DNA from: Limnephilus marmoratus
Taxonomy: Eukaryota; Arthropoda; Insecta; Trichoptera; Limnephilidae
Length of the DNA: 64,000 bases
Direction: 5' to 3'
Assembly (NCBI GenBank): GCA_917880885.1
Contig: OU862928.1
Location: 13,659,721 to 13,723,720 of the forward strand
The translations under genes were made by a program, and so were the position numbers. The stretch's first letter is position 1; each line of letters opens with the position of its first letter. Shown here one piece after another: positions 32,152 through 43,759 of this stretch. The notes under the pieces are model-generated. The model did not search any database. It was not told where the DNA came from and was given only the letters and a program-made list of their open reading frames with translations.

Positions 32152-32941
32152 TGTTATGGTACGTTTTTAGAGCAACAGGGAGCGCCAACGCGAGTCCCTA
32201 AATAAACCGCTGCGGGCAACAACTCGTTGCTCCCCGCTGTTTCCTGTTACCTACCTCCTCTCCCCTCGGCATTCCGGCACGCTCCGCCGCGCCGCCACCA
32301 GTCGAGTAGTACAAGCCGTCTCAGGCGCACGTGACACTCCTCCGCGAACTATACAGTTCGCGGCTAACTAGCCCGATCAAATTAAACGCAGTAACATCTG
32401 CGATGTAATTAAAGTACATACGAGTGTTAGCGCTGGTGTTCTACCATGCCTGTGAACTTCGGGACCTGTCCTAGACTCGGGATGAGCCCTGCTGAACCCG
32501 AGAGCCGAAGGATTCTTCAATCACCATGTAAGCTGTCCTCTGATTTACCCTCTTTAATGTGTCCGTAACGATAGACTGTTCGAACTCTCGCGTAAAGCCA
32601 CCACTCAGAAAGTTTCGTTGACAGGGATCATGAGATATAAACTCGATAGCTAGGTTTGTGTAACATGCTTCTCTTGAATTGAATTGTGCTGTAATAACCC
32701 TTGTACTGTGTTTGAATTTACAATACATGAGTCTATTAATTACATCCTGTTGTCAATCTGCCTCGGCAGGAGCCTTTCCCCAGTGAGTATTCCCAGACGA
32801 TTGTGGGAGAGAGAAGGAGAGAGAGAGAGAGATCCCGACGCATTCGTGCGACCTGCCCTCTGAGATAGAGGGTACTTTTGTCTCTACCGTGAGCTGGCCT
32901 GGGGACATATTGTAGAGCAGTTATGCGTTCTGCCCATAACA
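32152..32941 (+). repeat. G2a 5' LTR (790 bp)
   Basis: Starts TGTTATGG and ends CCATAACA (perfect 8-bp inverted repeat). The GC-rich first third and a GAGA run near 32815-32832 are conserved in all three LTR copies. By eye it is identical to the 3' LTR. Confidence 0.93.
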
Positions 32942-34188
32942 ACTGTCGCCACAGCGTGGGGCCTCGGAATTTTTTTTTCTCTTTCTTTTCTCCCTCTGTC
33001 CCGATCGTTTTGCTGGATGCAACTGGTCGAAATTCTCCCTGCACAGGAATTGTTTTGTGAACATTAATTATAACTTGTTATTCTACATCCAGTGTACAGG
33101 AATTTCTGTGAAAAAACCACAGAAACATATGGGTAGAATCACGCCGCATTTTAAAGGCAGCCATTTTAGAAGCAAGTAGAAGGTCGCCCAAAATTTAAAC
33201 CGCGAATCTGACTGCGCACGCGCCACAAACACCGGTCCGCAACAGCTTTCGCGCCTATGCAAACGGCAAATATTAACGCAGCAAATACCTAGTCTCCGGA
33301 CTGCGCGCGCAACTGTTCCCGCGCCAAATTCCAACGAAAAAACCCGTCGGAACAAATGATTATCTGTTGCTATGCAGCACTTTTTTAATCAGAACGCCCT
33401 TTTATAACTAAACCGGCTAGCAACGGAAATGATTATTACAAACTTGATGCTGGAATCCCAGTTTATTGTGCGAATTCCTTTAATCAAAAATTTCGGACTG
33501 ACGTTTTTTTTGTTGTTTTGCACAATATACCAATTGGCCCACTTGTGTCTATTAAATTAGTACAATTTATATTACACTAAATGGACAAAATAATGACTTT
33601 TTCCCTATTCTACATTATAGGTACCGTTTTTTTTTCAGCATAAGTGTAAAGTGAATTGTGTTTTTTTCCCTACATAAAGGAAAGTGAAATAATATAATAA
33701 AATCAATGATTGGTTCCATGAATAAATAAAACAATTTCAATGTGGTTGACGTATCAAATCCCATATTCAATTATTTTCATCCGGAAGTTTGTTCCTATTT
33801 GCCAGAAGAGTGCCTTTTGTGAATTTTAGTGCCCCTCTCAGTGCAAAGTGCTTTGTGAAAATTTAAAAAGCCGTTTTCTAAAAGCCAGTCCTGGCCAATT
33901 TTTTGAAAAATCAGTTTAATACTTGTGAATTTCACCAAATTTCCAAAAGTGCTTTGTGAAAAATAAAAAAGTGTTTCCCCTAAGGTCAGTCCACGCCAAT
34001 TTTTTTTCCACCTTGACCATGAATTCTGGTGTCATGTATACCAAATTGTAGTATGGAATACAGTTTTCTATAACTATGTTAGAAGTGTCAACCAGTGGTT
34101 ACCTAGTGAAAAGTGCCTCACAAAATTAATTTTGCGTTTGCTAAAGGAAATCCCTGGCAAAATTTTTTCACCTCCCGGGAAACTCACA
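32942..34188 (+). other. G2a leader (untranslated)
   Basis: 1.25 kb precede gag. The primer-binding site is not obvious: the nearest TGG-start sequence is TGGGGCCTCGG at 32957, 15 nt inside, which is unusually far. A perfect CTGT/ACAG mini-hairpin lies at 32943-32954. No coding frame was found on the element strand. Confidence 0.5.
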
Positions 34189-35325
34189 ATGGAAAACAAT
34201 CAAGCTATGGCATCATCCAATTTGGGTATCATTCCCAACGTGCTCAGTTTATCCAAAACTCACTTACAAACTGCTTTAAAGGATAGAGGACTCTCGCCAT
34301 CTAGCAAATCTAAATCTACATTAAAGGCTTATGCACTTTTATTTAACAAAAAGTATATTAAGAAAATAAACCTCGCCCCATCAAGCGAAAATAATTCACG
34401 CTTGGCTATGCAAGTTTTGGATAATCTTGTTCCTAACAAAGAACCTATGCCGCAAGTAATGATAAAACAGGACATCGCACCCACCTTGACACAAGATAAA
34501 ACTTACGATTTATCCTCTTGGAAAGTCAAATATAATGGCGTCTCCGATGTACTGGATTTCATCGACCGTATCGAAGAAACGGCTACAATCAAAAATACCC
34601 CATTCGAGATTCTACGAAAAAACTTCATAGAACTCATCTCCCCAGAATTGATACCCTGGCACCGCATCCAAAAAACTAAATGCAAAGATTGGAATAAACT
34701 CAGATCTGCCCTAATCTCGAGCTTCGGAAAAACAGAAGCCCAGCACAGGATCAAATTATCTTTACTATCTATTAAACAACTGGTAAATGAACCTGTAGCA
34801 ACATTCATAGAAAGGGCTGAATCCATTAACATCAAGCTTTCACATCCCGTTTCGGAAGCTGAACTATTACCAGTCATAACTGATGGCCTTTTAAGCAAAT
34901 ACGAGAACATCATCACCTCGCAGAAAATTGCATCCCTGGCCCAGCTTAACGAAGTCTGTCTCCTTCTGGAATCATACCAGGATAGGAAGAACATAAAGAA
35001 TGTGTCTAATAATGTAGTTGTGCCAAGCCGTTCGTCTGGTTTAAAACCAGAATTCGACAACAAAAAAGTGTGCTCTTTTTGCAAAAAAGTAGGCCATCTG
35101 GCCACTACTTGTTTCAAGCAAGCGAAGTTTCTGGAATCCAAGGAACCCCGAACTTCCAAGAGACATCACTCTAGGGACCGCTCTCCTCCACGCGACGAAC
35201 TGCGCAATATTTTCAAGAAATCAAGACACGACATGGAAAGGTTACAAAACCCAAGCGATGTCAGACCTCAGGTGGATCTCTCCAAGCCCCCACCAAATTT
35301 CTACATGAAGAGGCCAAAAAACTAA
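34189..35325 (+). CDS. G2a Gag
   Basis: 378 residues from ATG 34189; the frame extends a little upstream but without an ATG. The N-terminal 70 residues contain a SAP-like helix pair (LSKTHLQTALKDRGLSP). The central part (about 105-280) is a Ty3/gypsy capsid-type helical domain with WKVKYNGVSDVLDFIDRIEE and FIERAESINIKL. One CCHC nucleocapsid knuckle, CSFCKKVGHLATTC, follows near residue 295, then a basic tail. Gag forms the particle that packages element RNA. The stop TAA directly follows the heptamer A AAA AAC. Confidence 0.9.
   Translation: MENNQAMASSNLGIIPNVLSLSKTHLQTALKDRGLSPSSKSKSTLKAYALLFNKKYIKKINLAPSSENNSRLAMQVLDNLVPNKEPMPQVMIKQDIAPTLTQDKTYDLSSWKVKYNGVSDVLDFIDRIEETATIKNTPFEILRKNFIELISPELIPWHRIQKTKCKDWNKLRSALISSFGKTEAQHRIKLSLLSIKQLVNEPVATFIERAESINIKLSHPVSEAELLPVITDGLLSKYENIITSQKIASLAQLNEVCLLLESYQDRKNIKNVSNNVVVPSRSSGLKPEFDNKKVCSFCKKVGHLATTCFKQAKFLESKEPRTSKRHHSRDRSPPRDELRNIFKKSRHDMERLQNPSDVRPQVDLSKPPPNFYMKRPKN
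35316..35322 (+). promoter_or_regulatory. -1 ribosomal frameshift heptamer at the end of gag
   Basis: A AAA AAC lies in the Gag reading phase and is followed at once by the gag stop TAA (35323-35325). The pol frame is -1 to gag and open from here (CTA AAT AAT AAC CTC), with no ATG before the protease. This is the canonical eukaryotic -1 slippery sequence, so a Gag-Pol fusion is the expected product. Confidence 0.8.
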
Positions 35326-38300
35326 ATAATAACCTCTCAGGCACCCATTCTGAACCAAGGTCTAAAGAATGGACTGATTGGTTAGCACACATTAAGTATT
35401 TTAACCAGACCTTAAATGTTTCTTCGGTTTGTTGCAAACAAGCTAAAGATGGGAGACCCTATGCTTCTTTCTCTGTTAACAATGTGACCTTTTCCGGATT
35501 ACTCGATAGTGGGGCATCTGTCAGCTGTCTTGGCAACAATGCTCACCTGCCTTTTGTTAACAGTGATTTTAGAATTTCGCCCCAATCGACACACCTGACG
35601 ACTGCAGATAATGTTTCTCAGCCGGTCATCGGTGCCCTTGCCCTGCCAATTAATTGTAACAATAAAATAGTCACAATCAATTTTCTAATAGTGCCCTCTA
35701 TATCCCAGAATTTCATCCTTGGCGTTGACTTCTGGAAGGCATTCAATGTTGCTCCCCAAGTATTTAATACTCTTGGCGAAACCTCCACTGCCGCTCAAAT
35801 TAGTGAGATCCGCACAATAATACCTCACGAAAATTTAAGCACGGACCAGGCTCTCCAACTAAAGGAAATGGTCAATAAATTCGAATCAATATCCTTCGAA
35901 AAATGCGGATTAGGTTTGACAGATTTGGTTGAGCACCATATCAAAACCAATGGCCCACCCATAAAGCAACGTTATTACAACTTAGCCCCCCAAAAACTTA
36001 AACTTTTAGAAAATGAACTTGACGAAATGTTAAAAATGGGTGTGGTGGTTCCCAGCAGAAGTGCATGGACCAACCCAACTCTTTTGGTTTCTAAAAAAGA
36101 CGGCTCTGCACGTTTCTGTCTCGACAGTAGACGTTTAAACTCTTGCACGGAAGCTGATGCGTATCCCTTACCTCACGTTCACGCAACCTTAGACAAGCTG
36201 CGTAACGCCAAGTTCATCTCTTCTGTCGATCTCAGCAAAGCGTTTTGGCAAATACCCTTGGACGCAGAATCGTGCGAAAAAACTGCTTTCGTTGTACCTG
36301 GTAGGGGAATGTTCCATTTTAAAAGATTACCCTTTGGTCTAAAAAATAGCCCCGCCGAGTTACAAAGACTGATGGACAAACTTTTCGGTCCTGAAGTCGA
36401 TAACAGCCTGTTTTGTTACCTTGACGACCTCATCATCGTCAGCGATACCTTTGAAAAACACCTATTAATGCTGGAAAAAGTTTTCCAACAACTCAAGTTC
36501 GCTGGTTTAACCATCAACTTGAAGAAGTCTGAATTCTGTAAGTCCCGTCTACGTTATTTGGGATTCATTGTCGACGAAAAAGGCCTAAGAACAGACCCCG
36601 CTAAGGTGGAAGCCATGGCAAATTTTCCCCGTCCCAAGAACGCGAAGGAAGTCAAAGGTTTCCTTGGACTCGCAGGTTACTACAGGAGATTCATCAAAAA
36701 CTTTTCCACTATTGCAGCCCCCTTAAATAAAATTACCGGCATCCGTAAAGGTGTCAGCAATTTCCGATGGTCTGTCGAAGCTGAAGAAGCGTTTACAACT
36801 TTAAAAGATGCCCTTCAAAAAGCTCCCGTTCTGAATTGCCCGGATTTTGCACTCTCTTTTACCCTCCACACGGACGCATCCAATGTAGGAATCGGTGGAG
36901 TTCTTACTCAAGAATTCCCAGATGGCGAACACCCTGTAGCGTATTTTTCCCGCACACTAAACAAACACGAGAAAAACTACGGAATTACCGAAAAAGAGTT
37001 ATTGGCTGTATTGGATTCTGTTCACCATTTCCGCGGTTACATAGACGGTAGCAAATTTACTGTAGTCACAGACCATAGTAGTTTGAAATGGTTGATCTCT
37101 TTAAGTAATCCCTCCGGTAGGCTCGCTCGCTGGTCCTCCCGTTTGTCTCAATACAATTTTGATGTTGTTCACCGTAAAGGCGCGGACAATATTGTTCCCG
37201 ACGCCCTTTCAAGAATTGAACTAGCTTCATTAAATGTTGACACAATTGCCCCCCCTCCATCTACAAAAGATGAATGGTACTTGAAAATCTTCGAAGGTTG
37301 TAAAAATAACCAACAAAAGTTTCCTAACTTTATCATAAAAGAAGGACAATTATACCGTAATTGCAAGGCACCACTATCCATCCTCGAAGATTACTCGTGG
37401 AAACTTGTCGTTCCCCTCGAAGGTAGAGAACAAATAATCATTGACAATCATAGTGCTCCCGACTCCATACACCCAGGAAATTTCAAGACGTATAAAAAGA
37501 TCACCTTGAAGTATTACTGGCCTGGTCTCTTTAAGCAAATTCGCAATTACATCTCTAAATGTGAAACTTGTAAAGCTTATAAACATAGCACGGCAGCACC
37601 TGCCGGCCTAATGGGTAATCCCAAACGTGCCGACAGACCCCTACAATCATTGTCAATGGACCTCGTCGGACCTTTTCCTCGAAGTTATGCCGGACACATG
37701 CACATACTTAGTGTAGTGGATGTTTTCACTAAATTCTGTTGGATCTTCCCTTTAAAAAGAGCCAATGCGTCCGCCATCATCAAACTTCTGGAAAAACACA
37801 TTTTTATACCTTACGGAACACCCAGAACCGTAATAGTTGACAACGGAAAACAATTTATTGCTCAAGAATTCAAAAATTTTCTTGCCAAATACGGAATCAA
37901 GGACATTTACTATAATACCTTGTATACCCCACAAAATAACACTGTCGAACGTTATAACCAGACAATCAACACAGCTCTGGCTATTCTAGTTGATAAAGAT
38001 CAACGCACTTGGTGTAAAAACCTAGATAAAATTCAGGCTGCTATGAACAACACGGTTAACCTGGCCACTGGTTACACACCTTTCTTCCTAAAACACGGTA
38101 TGGAACAAGTTGTTCACGGTTCTCTACATAGGGACACAAACTTTCCTACGTCAATTGCCGCCACTAGCAACCCTACCGCGGACTATGCCCATCGTCTGGA
38201 AGAACTGTCGGCCATCTACAGTGAAGTCACTGATGCTTTACTCCTGGCTCATCAAAAGAGTGCGGACAGATACAACCTACGTAGGAAACATGTCACCTTC

Positions 38301-38543
38301 AACACAGGAGACATAGTTTGGAGAAAGAACAACACACTTTCCCAAGGAGCCACGTATTTCTCTGCCAAGCTGGCACCACGTTTCGTGAAGGCCAAAGTTC
38401 TAAGAAAGATATCAGATCTAGTGTACTCTTTGTCTGACTTCTCTGGAAGGCACATTGGTAATTACCATATTAAGGATATCGCAAAGACTGGAAGTGAGGA
38501 GTCGAGTAAAACTACCCCCACTATCTCAGCAAACTCAAAATGA
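35317..38543 (+). CDS. G2a Pol: protease, reverse transcriptase, RNase H, integrase
   Basis: Open from the frameshift site to 38543. The protease has the active site LLDSGAS (about 35505). The RT has FCLDSRRLN, SVDLSKAFWQIPL, LPFGLKNSPAELQ and the catalytic YLDD (about 36416). RNase H has TDASNVGIGG, EKELLAV and TDHSSLKWL. The integrase has an HHCC region (HPGNFKTYKK...CETCKAYK) and D,D,E residues in SMDLVGPF, VDNGKQF and NTVERYNQ. All catalytic motifs are intact with no stop. These enzymes mature the particle, make cDNA and insert it. The closest relative in the window is G1. Confidence 0.95.
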
Positions 38544-41500
38544 TCCAGTGTGTATCACCACAACCCTTTTTGTAAGCACATTGAAGTCTTACAATGTCTG
38601 GCGTGTAAAGTGTCAATTACATGTCCACCCTTTCGTTGATAAAACGAATATTGTTAAAAAAATCATTTTTGTAAATTTATGTACACTCCACGGTGTAGTT
38701 TACCCCGTTCATGTTCGTGAATTGGCAACCACCGTAATTTTTGTTTCACACGTTTTTTTATTTTTTTTTTTCTTTCTCACCTGTTCTAAAATTGATCACT
38801 TTAGAGCAGAGACACCCGTCGAGTCACAGTGTCTGGGAGTCATGAACCCAAATCATTGCCTCTCAACCCCTCACACTACGCAACGTTCATGCCATGGCAC
38901 GCCTTGCTATGTAATGCAATATTGTAATTTTCACCATTTTTGTTTGTTGTTTTTTTTTTTTTTTCATCATATCGGAAGGAATCTCTTCAAAAAAAAAAAA
39001 ATTTTTCTTTTATGTTCTGTAAGTACTGGAGCGTCGTTCTAAAGTCGGATTTGGTAAACTCCAAAGCGTTAAATCACGACCCAGGACAAGTAAACCATCT
39101 TAACAAGCTCCATATTTTACTCATCATGGTAAAAAATAAGTGGTTACTCACATAATCACATTCCTTGTGTACAGTAGTTTTCAATTTTTCTCAAATGTTA
39201 AAAAATTGATGGCGTCCTACCCGAGCTCTTTGCTAACAAATTGGATTTTGACACGTCCATTTTGAAATCATATGTATATAAATAAAGGAAAAGCCTTTAA
39301 ATTGGTCTTTCCACCCTTATACAAATCTTCTTGGGCCCGCTTCAACTAAAGTACGTAAAACCAAATACTCGGTCTTTTGTTGTTATAAGAAGTCCTCGAT
39401 TTGTCCCTCTTCTCAACATGTATGTCTTGTATTACATGCCTCAGCCCTGACGGAAAAGGTTAATAAAACCTAACGACAGCCCTGTTTTCCATACATAAAT
39501 AACCGCAGTTTAACGTGAATCATCAATATTTTGTTTGACAATCGTTTTGTAAACTTAGGCATTCAACTCTTGTTTGCAACCTAAATTGCACATAACCCGG
39601 TATGTTGTAACTGCACAAAGGGTATGTAAAACCACTATTGGTCCCTTTTGTTTGTTCCCACTGAAGTTGCTACAACAGACAGTATGTAAAACCATATAGG
39701 TCTGTCTTTGTTTGTCACATGGTGTAAACAGAAATGTACTCTGTCATCACCCCGCCTTTATAACATATGAAGTGACATTAAATTGTTTACCTCCTTGTTA
39801 TTCTATCGTACGCTCTTGGGCTACGGAGTTAGTTAATCTAACAAATCTTCATATACTGTGTTAAAACAAGCATTGTTAACGTTTATCGTGTTGTATTTAA
39901 ACGTAACCCTGTTACATTATAGGAGGGATCCTTAAAATACCTGCCACAATACGAGAAGTTCGTCATAATCACTTTTGCTCATAGCTAAACGTTATTGAGT
40001 GGGTCGTGTGACATATTTGTCATGAGTACCGTTTTGTATATTCTATTTTGGTCGTGTGTCTTTTGGCATGAGAACCGCTTAATCCGCCGTCTGTATTGAA
40101 TGGGGACCCACATTTTCGAACGTAATTGGGCTACTGTCTTTCAATACTGGGCAAATTTGTTGTAAATCGTTCATTCCGTACACTACACGTGGAGACGTTA
40201 AAACACTTACCGTGATTCGTGTGAACGACATAATATCGGCTTTGCCATCCTCTTTAAGATGCTTTGTATAAACTCTTTGACTTCTGTCTATAATTGAGTT
40301 GTATCTTGTATGTACTTACATATTTTGTACACTATACGTGGAGACGTTAAAACACTTACCATGAGTCGTGCGAACGAAATAATATCAAACCCTTTTGTGT
40401 GCGATCTACGAAATGTAGTCCACAACCCTTTTGTTGTCATTCAACGCCGATGCCCGTGGACTTCCTGTTTTTTTACTTCTTTGCAAAAGGAAAGAAGCCC
40501 AGGAATATCTACTATCCCAAAAGGACTAGTTTTCAGCTTCACTGTCAATTATGGGGCATAGTGCTGTGGGAGTTAATCGATTGAGCACAAAACCACCTAA
40601 CTCGTTGTCTGGAGAACGAATAAGAAAACCCCCAGGTTTGTGAAATTGGAGCAAGGGTCTGTCTTTTCTCACAATCATGTAGAAGTTTTAAAAATGACCC
40701 CTAATCTTTTGCCCAATACACGCGAAAGATTAGCCTCTTTGTTATAATGTGTATTCAAATCTCTCCTCCTTTAATAAATGTAAAGAGTCAGGAAATCTGC
40801 TGGTTGATTATGTTTCATCTTCACATAGAGTTTGAATTGGAAATTAGCCCAGTCTCTAGCAAATTTCGTAACTCGTCTCCCTCCTCCCCTCCTCCCCCAT
40901 TCCCCCATGTTCTCAGACGTATGTTATGAAGTGAAAAATCTGTCGTTGACCATATTTCGCCCTCACTTGGAGTTCGAATAGGTAACTGTCCGGTTATCTA
41001 CAGGTTTTCCCCCTCAATCTCTGCATATGTCTCACCTTTTTTCTCTTTCTCAATTCTACGAAACACATTCATGAATGTTGGATATGTACGATATGCACTT
41101 GGCGTAACGTCTGTCTCTTTTTGACAACCTTTATTCATGAATTGGTTTCCCTCTGCCGTGACTAGTTCACGATTCTTTGTCTTGTTCTTTGAAATTCTAC
41201 GAAAATGTTACCATCTTATGTTAACATAGGCCATAGAGGGCCGGTTGTTTTTTAACCAAGACATATTGTCACTCGGCAAACGCCAAGTCTTCCTGAAAAA
41301 GGAAAATGTTCATGTAATCACAATTTAGTTAGGAATCTCTCTTCGTCACTCTCTGAGTCGGTGGCTAAATTTCGTTTATTTCATTTTCTGGACACATTTT
41401 GTTTCTCTCCAAACCTTTTCTTCATTGGTCCCTAGGCAGGTAAACTTCAAGAATTTTGCTCTAATAATAATTTCTCCCGGATTTAAAAAGAAGCCCAGGC

Positions 41501-42545
41501 GGATGTCATCATCAACAGCCAAGCTGAGCTTCACTTCCTGACAGCACGCGCTGTGGTTACAAGGTCCCTCCTGCTGCCATTTTCTACGCATTTGTTCCTA
41601 AAAACACAGACCATACCGCTCATGTGTATGTTGTCTTGTCGTGCCACAGCAAGCCGAGTTGTCCCACTATACATTATGACACTCTAAACTACCTTCTGAG
41701 CACGCTAGCTCCTAGGTTTGTTCTTACTCTTGCTATCAATGCCAACCTTGCCGTCCCTTGCTCTGTCATGCAGTGACGCATATATCGTCATGTGTAAACC
41801 ATCATTACCTTGACCCACCAGTATTCGCTGAATGCGTACCAATACAAGTTATCTTGAGCTACACTATGCTTCAATAACCATTATACACGATCCGTGTTTA
41901 CCATAATAACACTTAGGATTCGTACTGGCATGTCTGCAGATACTGGATTCTTCTCTTCAATGGCCTCTGTAACCATAGTCGCGGCACAGCAACCACAGTC
42001 TCCACTTCGTGAACTTCAACGTTTTCGACCAAACCAAGTGTTTTCTAAGGCCCAAGTGTACTCTTGAGTGTTATCTCAAATGGGTCTGATTACAGTGATA
42101 TTGTAATCCTTAGAATCTGTGAAACCACGTCCTTTTCTTCGAAATTCTCCGAAACCAAACAAATCCACGCTTCGCAAACTTAGCTCCCAGACCAATGAAA
42201 CTTTAGAATCACACCTTTTCTCTTCTCTTGTACAAATGTATTGTCATTATTTTCAATTGCATAACCATGTGTATTGTTATTTTCAATTGCATAACCATGT
42301 GTATTGTTATTTTCAATTGCATAACCTTGTATGTTGTTTTACACCATGTACTCTCCCCAAAGCTGTCTTTCCCAAACATTCCATGTACCCCCATCCATTC
42401 CCTACAAACATTGTGACCTAAACTATAGCATAAACTGTATGTTCTAGCTAGGCAATCTCTCAAGCAACGAATCTCTCAAAACCCCGATGGAAGCATAAGA
42501 GGATTTTTTTTCCCTACAGCTCCATTGCCACGTCGCTTTTTTTCC
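38544..42545 (+). other. G2a 4-kb non-coding 3' region
   Basis: Unusually long for a gypsy element without env. Plus-strand frames are short and show no motif or signal peptide. It holds several internal repeats: a 59-bp direct repeat (40178 and 40327), a pair of hairpins around TATGTAAAACCA (39615 and 39675), a related pair near 40000-40080 (GGTCGTGTG...CATGAG), and the 30-bp repeats at 42244-42335. It may be the remains of a lost third gene or a regulatory region. Confidence 0.6.
42244..42335 (+). repeat. Three 30-bp tandem repeats with TGCATA core
   Basis: The unit TTATTTTCAATTGCATAACC recurs at 30-bp spacing, with TGCATA at 42258, 42288 and 42318 flanked by A/T-rich spacers. The Drosophila gypsy insulator is likewise an array of about 27-bp units with a TGCATA core bound by Su(Hw). 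Resemblance only; the flanking ACC deviates from the YYY expected after TGCATA. Confidence 0.6.
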
Positions 42546-42560
42546 AAGCGCGGGGGGAAG
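42546..42560 (+). promoter_or_regulatory. G2a polypurine tract
   Basis: AAGCGCGGGGGGAAG immediately precedes the 3' LTR, as expected for the plus-strand primer site. Confidence 0.8.
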
Positions 42561-43350
42561 TGTTATGGTACGTTTTTAGAGCAACAGGGAGCGCCAACGC
42601 GAGTCCCTAAATAAACCGCTGCGGGCAACAACTCGTTGCTCCCCGCTGTTTCCTGTTACCTACCTCCTCTCCCCTCGGCATTCCGGCACGCTCCGCCGCG
42701 CCGCCACCAGTCGAGTAGTACAAGCCGTCTCAGGCGCACGTGACACTCCTCCGCGAACTATACAGTTCGCGGCTAACTAGCCCGATCAAATTAAACGCAG
42801 TAACATCTGCGATGTAATTAAAGTACATACGAGTGTTAGCGCTGGTGTTCTACCATGCCTGTGAACTTCGGGACCTGTCCTAGACTCGGGATGAGCCCTG
42901 CTGAACCCGAGAGCCGAAGGATTCTTCAATCACCATGTAAGCTGTCCTCTGATTTACCCTCTTTAATGTGTCCGTAACGATAGACTGTTCGAACTCTCGC
43001 GTAAAGCCACCACTCAGAAAGTTTCGTTGACAGGGATCATGAGATATAAACTCGATAGCTAGGTTTGTGTAACATGCTTCTCTTGAATTGAATTGTGCTG
43101 TAATAACCCTTGTACTGTGTTTGAATTTACAATACATGAGTCTATTAATTACATCCTGTTGTCAATCTGCCTCGGCAGGAGCCTTTCCCCAGTGAGTATT
43201 CCCAGACGATTGTGGGAGAGAGAAGGAGAGAGAGAGAGAGATCCCGACGCATTCGTGCGACCTGCCCTCTGAGATAGAGGGTACTTTTGTCTCTACCGTG
43301 AGCTGGCCTGGGGACATATTGTAGAGCAGTTATGCGTTCTGCCCATAACA
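42561..43350 (+). repeat. G2a 3' LTR (790 bp)
   Basis: Starts TGTTATGG and ends CCATAACA; identical to the 5' LTR as far as read by eye. It is followed by the ATTG target duplication. Confidence 0.93.
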
Positions 43351-43620
43351 ATTGTTATCAAGTTTAATTTGTAGAACTCCATTTTAATTTTAATTTTTTT
43401 ATTATATAATCAATAATATTATTATTAAATTAATAAAAACAGTTTATTTTTAAACAGGTTCTGCTGTGTAATTATTGTTACGTGACAGCTGTTTCGCCTT
43501 CTGAAGGCATTATCAAACTGTGGTCATGCCACATACAGACGATATATTTATACTATTTCTAGAGAGGTATTTATTATGACTCATTTCCAATTTCTGATTA
43601 AAAATGACAGACTACTAATG
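43351..43620 (-). repeat. Penelope pseudo-LTR, inverted copy, with hammerhead-like motif
   Basis: Reverse complement of the pseudo-LTRs at 44.5 and 47.3 kb. The hammerhead-like core is at about 43484-43518. Its left end was the target of G2a. Confidence 0.75.
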
Positions 43621-43759
43621 GTTATTATTTTCCCAATTAGTGTAATTTCCCACTTCGACTGATAGTCTAATTATATTGTGAGTCATTTGAAAATGCTGAC
43701 TCATGGTTTTCTTTTCAAGCATAATTAATAATTTTGAATTGGTTTGAAAATATTTAGAA

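Larger units (their letters stand above)
32152..43350 (+). mobile_element. Complete Ty3/gypsy retrotransposon G2a, 11.2 kb
   Basis: LTR-gag-pol-long 3' region-LTR. The two 790-bp LTRs appear identical by eye, and the element is flanked by ATTG on both sides (32148-32151 and 43351-43354). Gag and Pol are intact and linked by a -1 slippery site. No env-like gene is present. This is the youngest and most complete element in the window; a second copy starts at 62847. Confidence 0.93.

Noticed and set aside
32471..32728. An 85-codon antisense frame inside the G2 LTR, present in all three LTR copies.
   Set aside because: The copies are nearly identical because the LTRs are young. The third copy differs by two amino-acid changes, so there is no evidence of coding constraint.
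34503..35159. 218-codon antisense frame within gag of G2a.
   Set aside because: Shadow of the real Gag frame; no motif of its own.
38455..39042. 195-codon frame overlapping the end of pol in G2a, considered as an env-like gene.
   Set aside because: Most of it overlaps pol or low-complexity T-runs; no signal peptide followed by a conserved ectodomain, no cleavage site and no ordered membrane anchor.
42119..42463. Overlapping frames on both strands in the G2a 3' region.
   Set aside because: They owe their length to the 30-bp tandem repeats being a multiple of three; peptides are repetitive on both strands.
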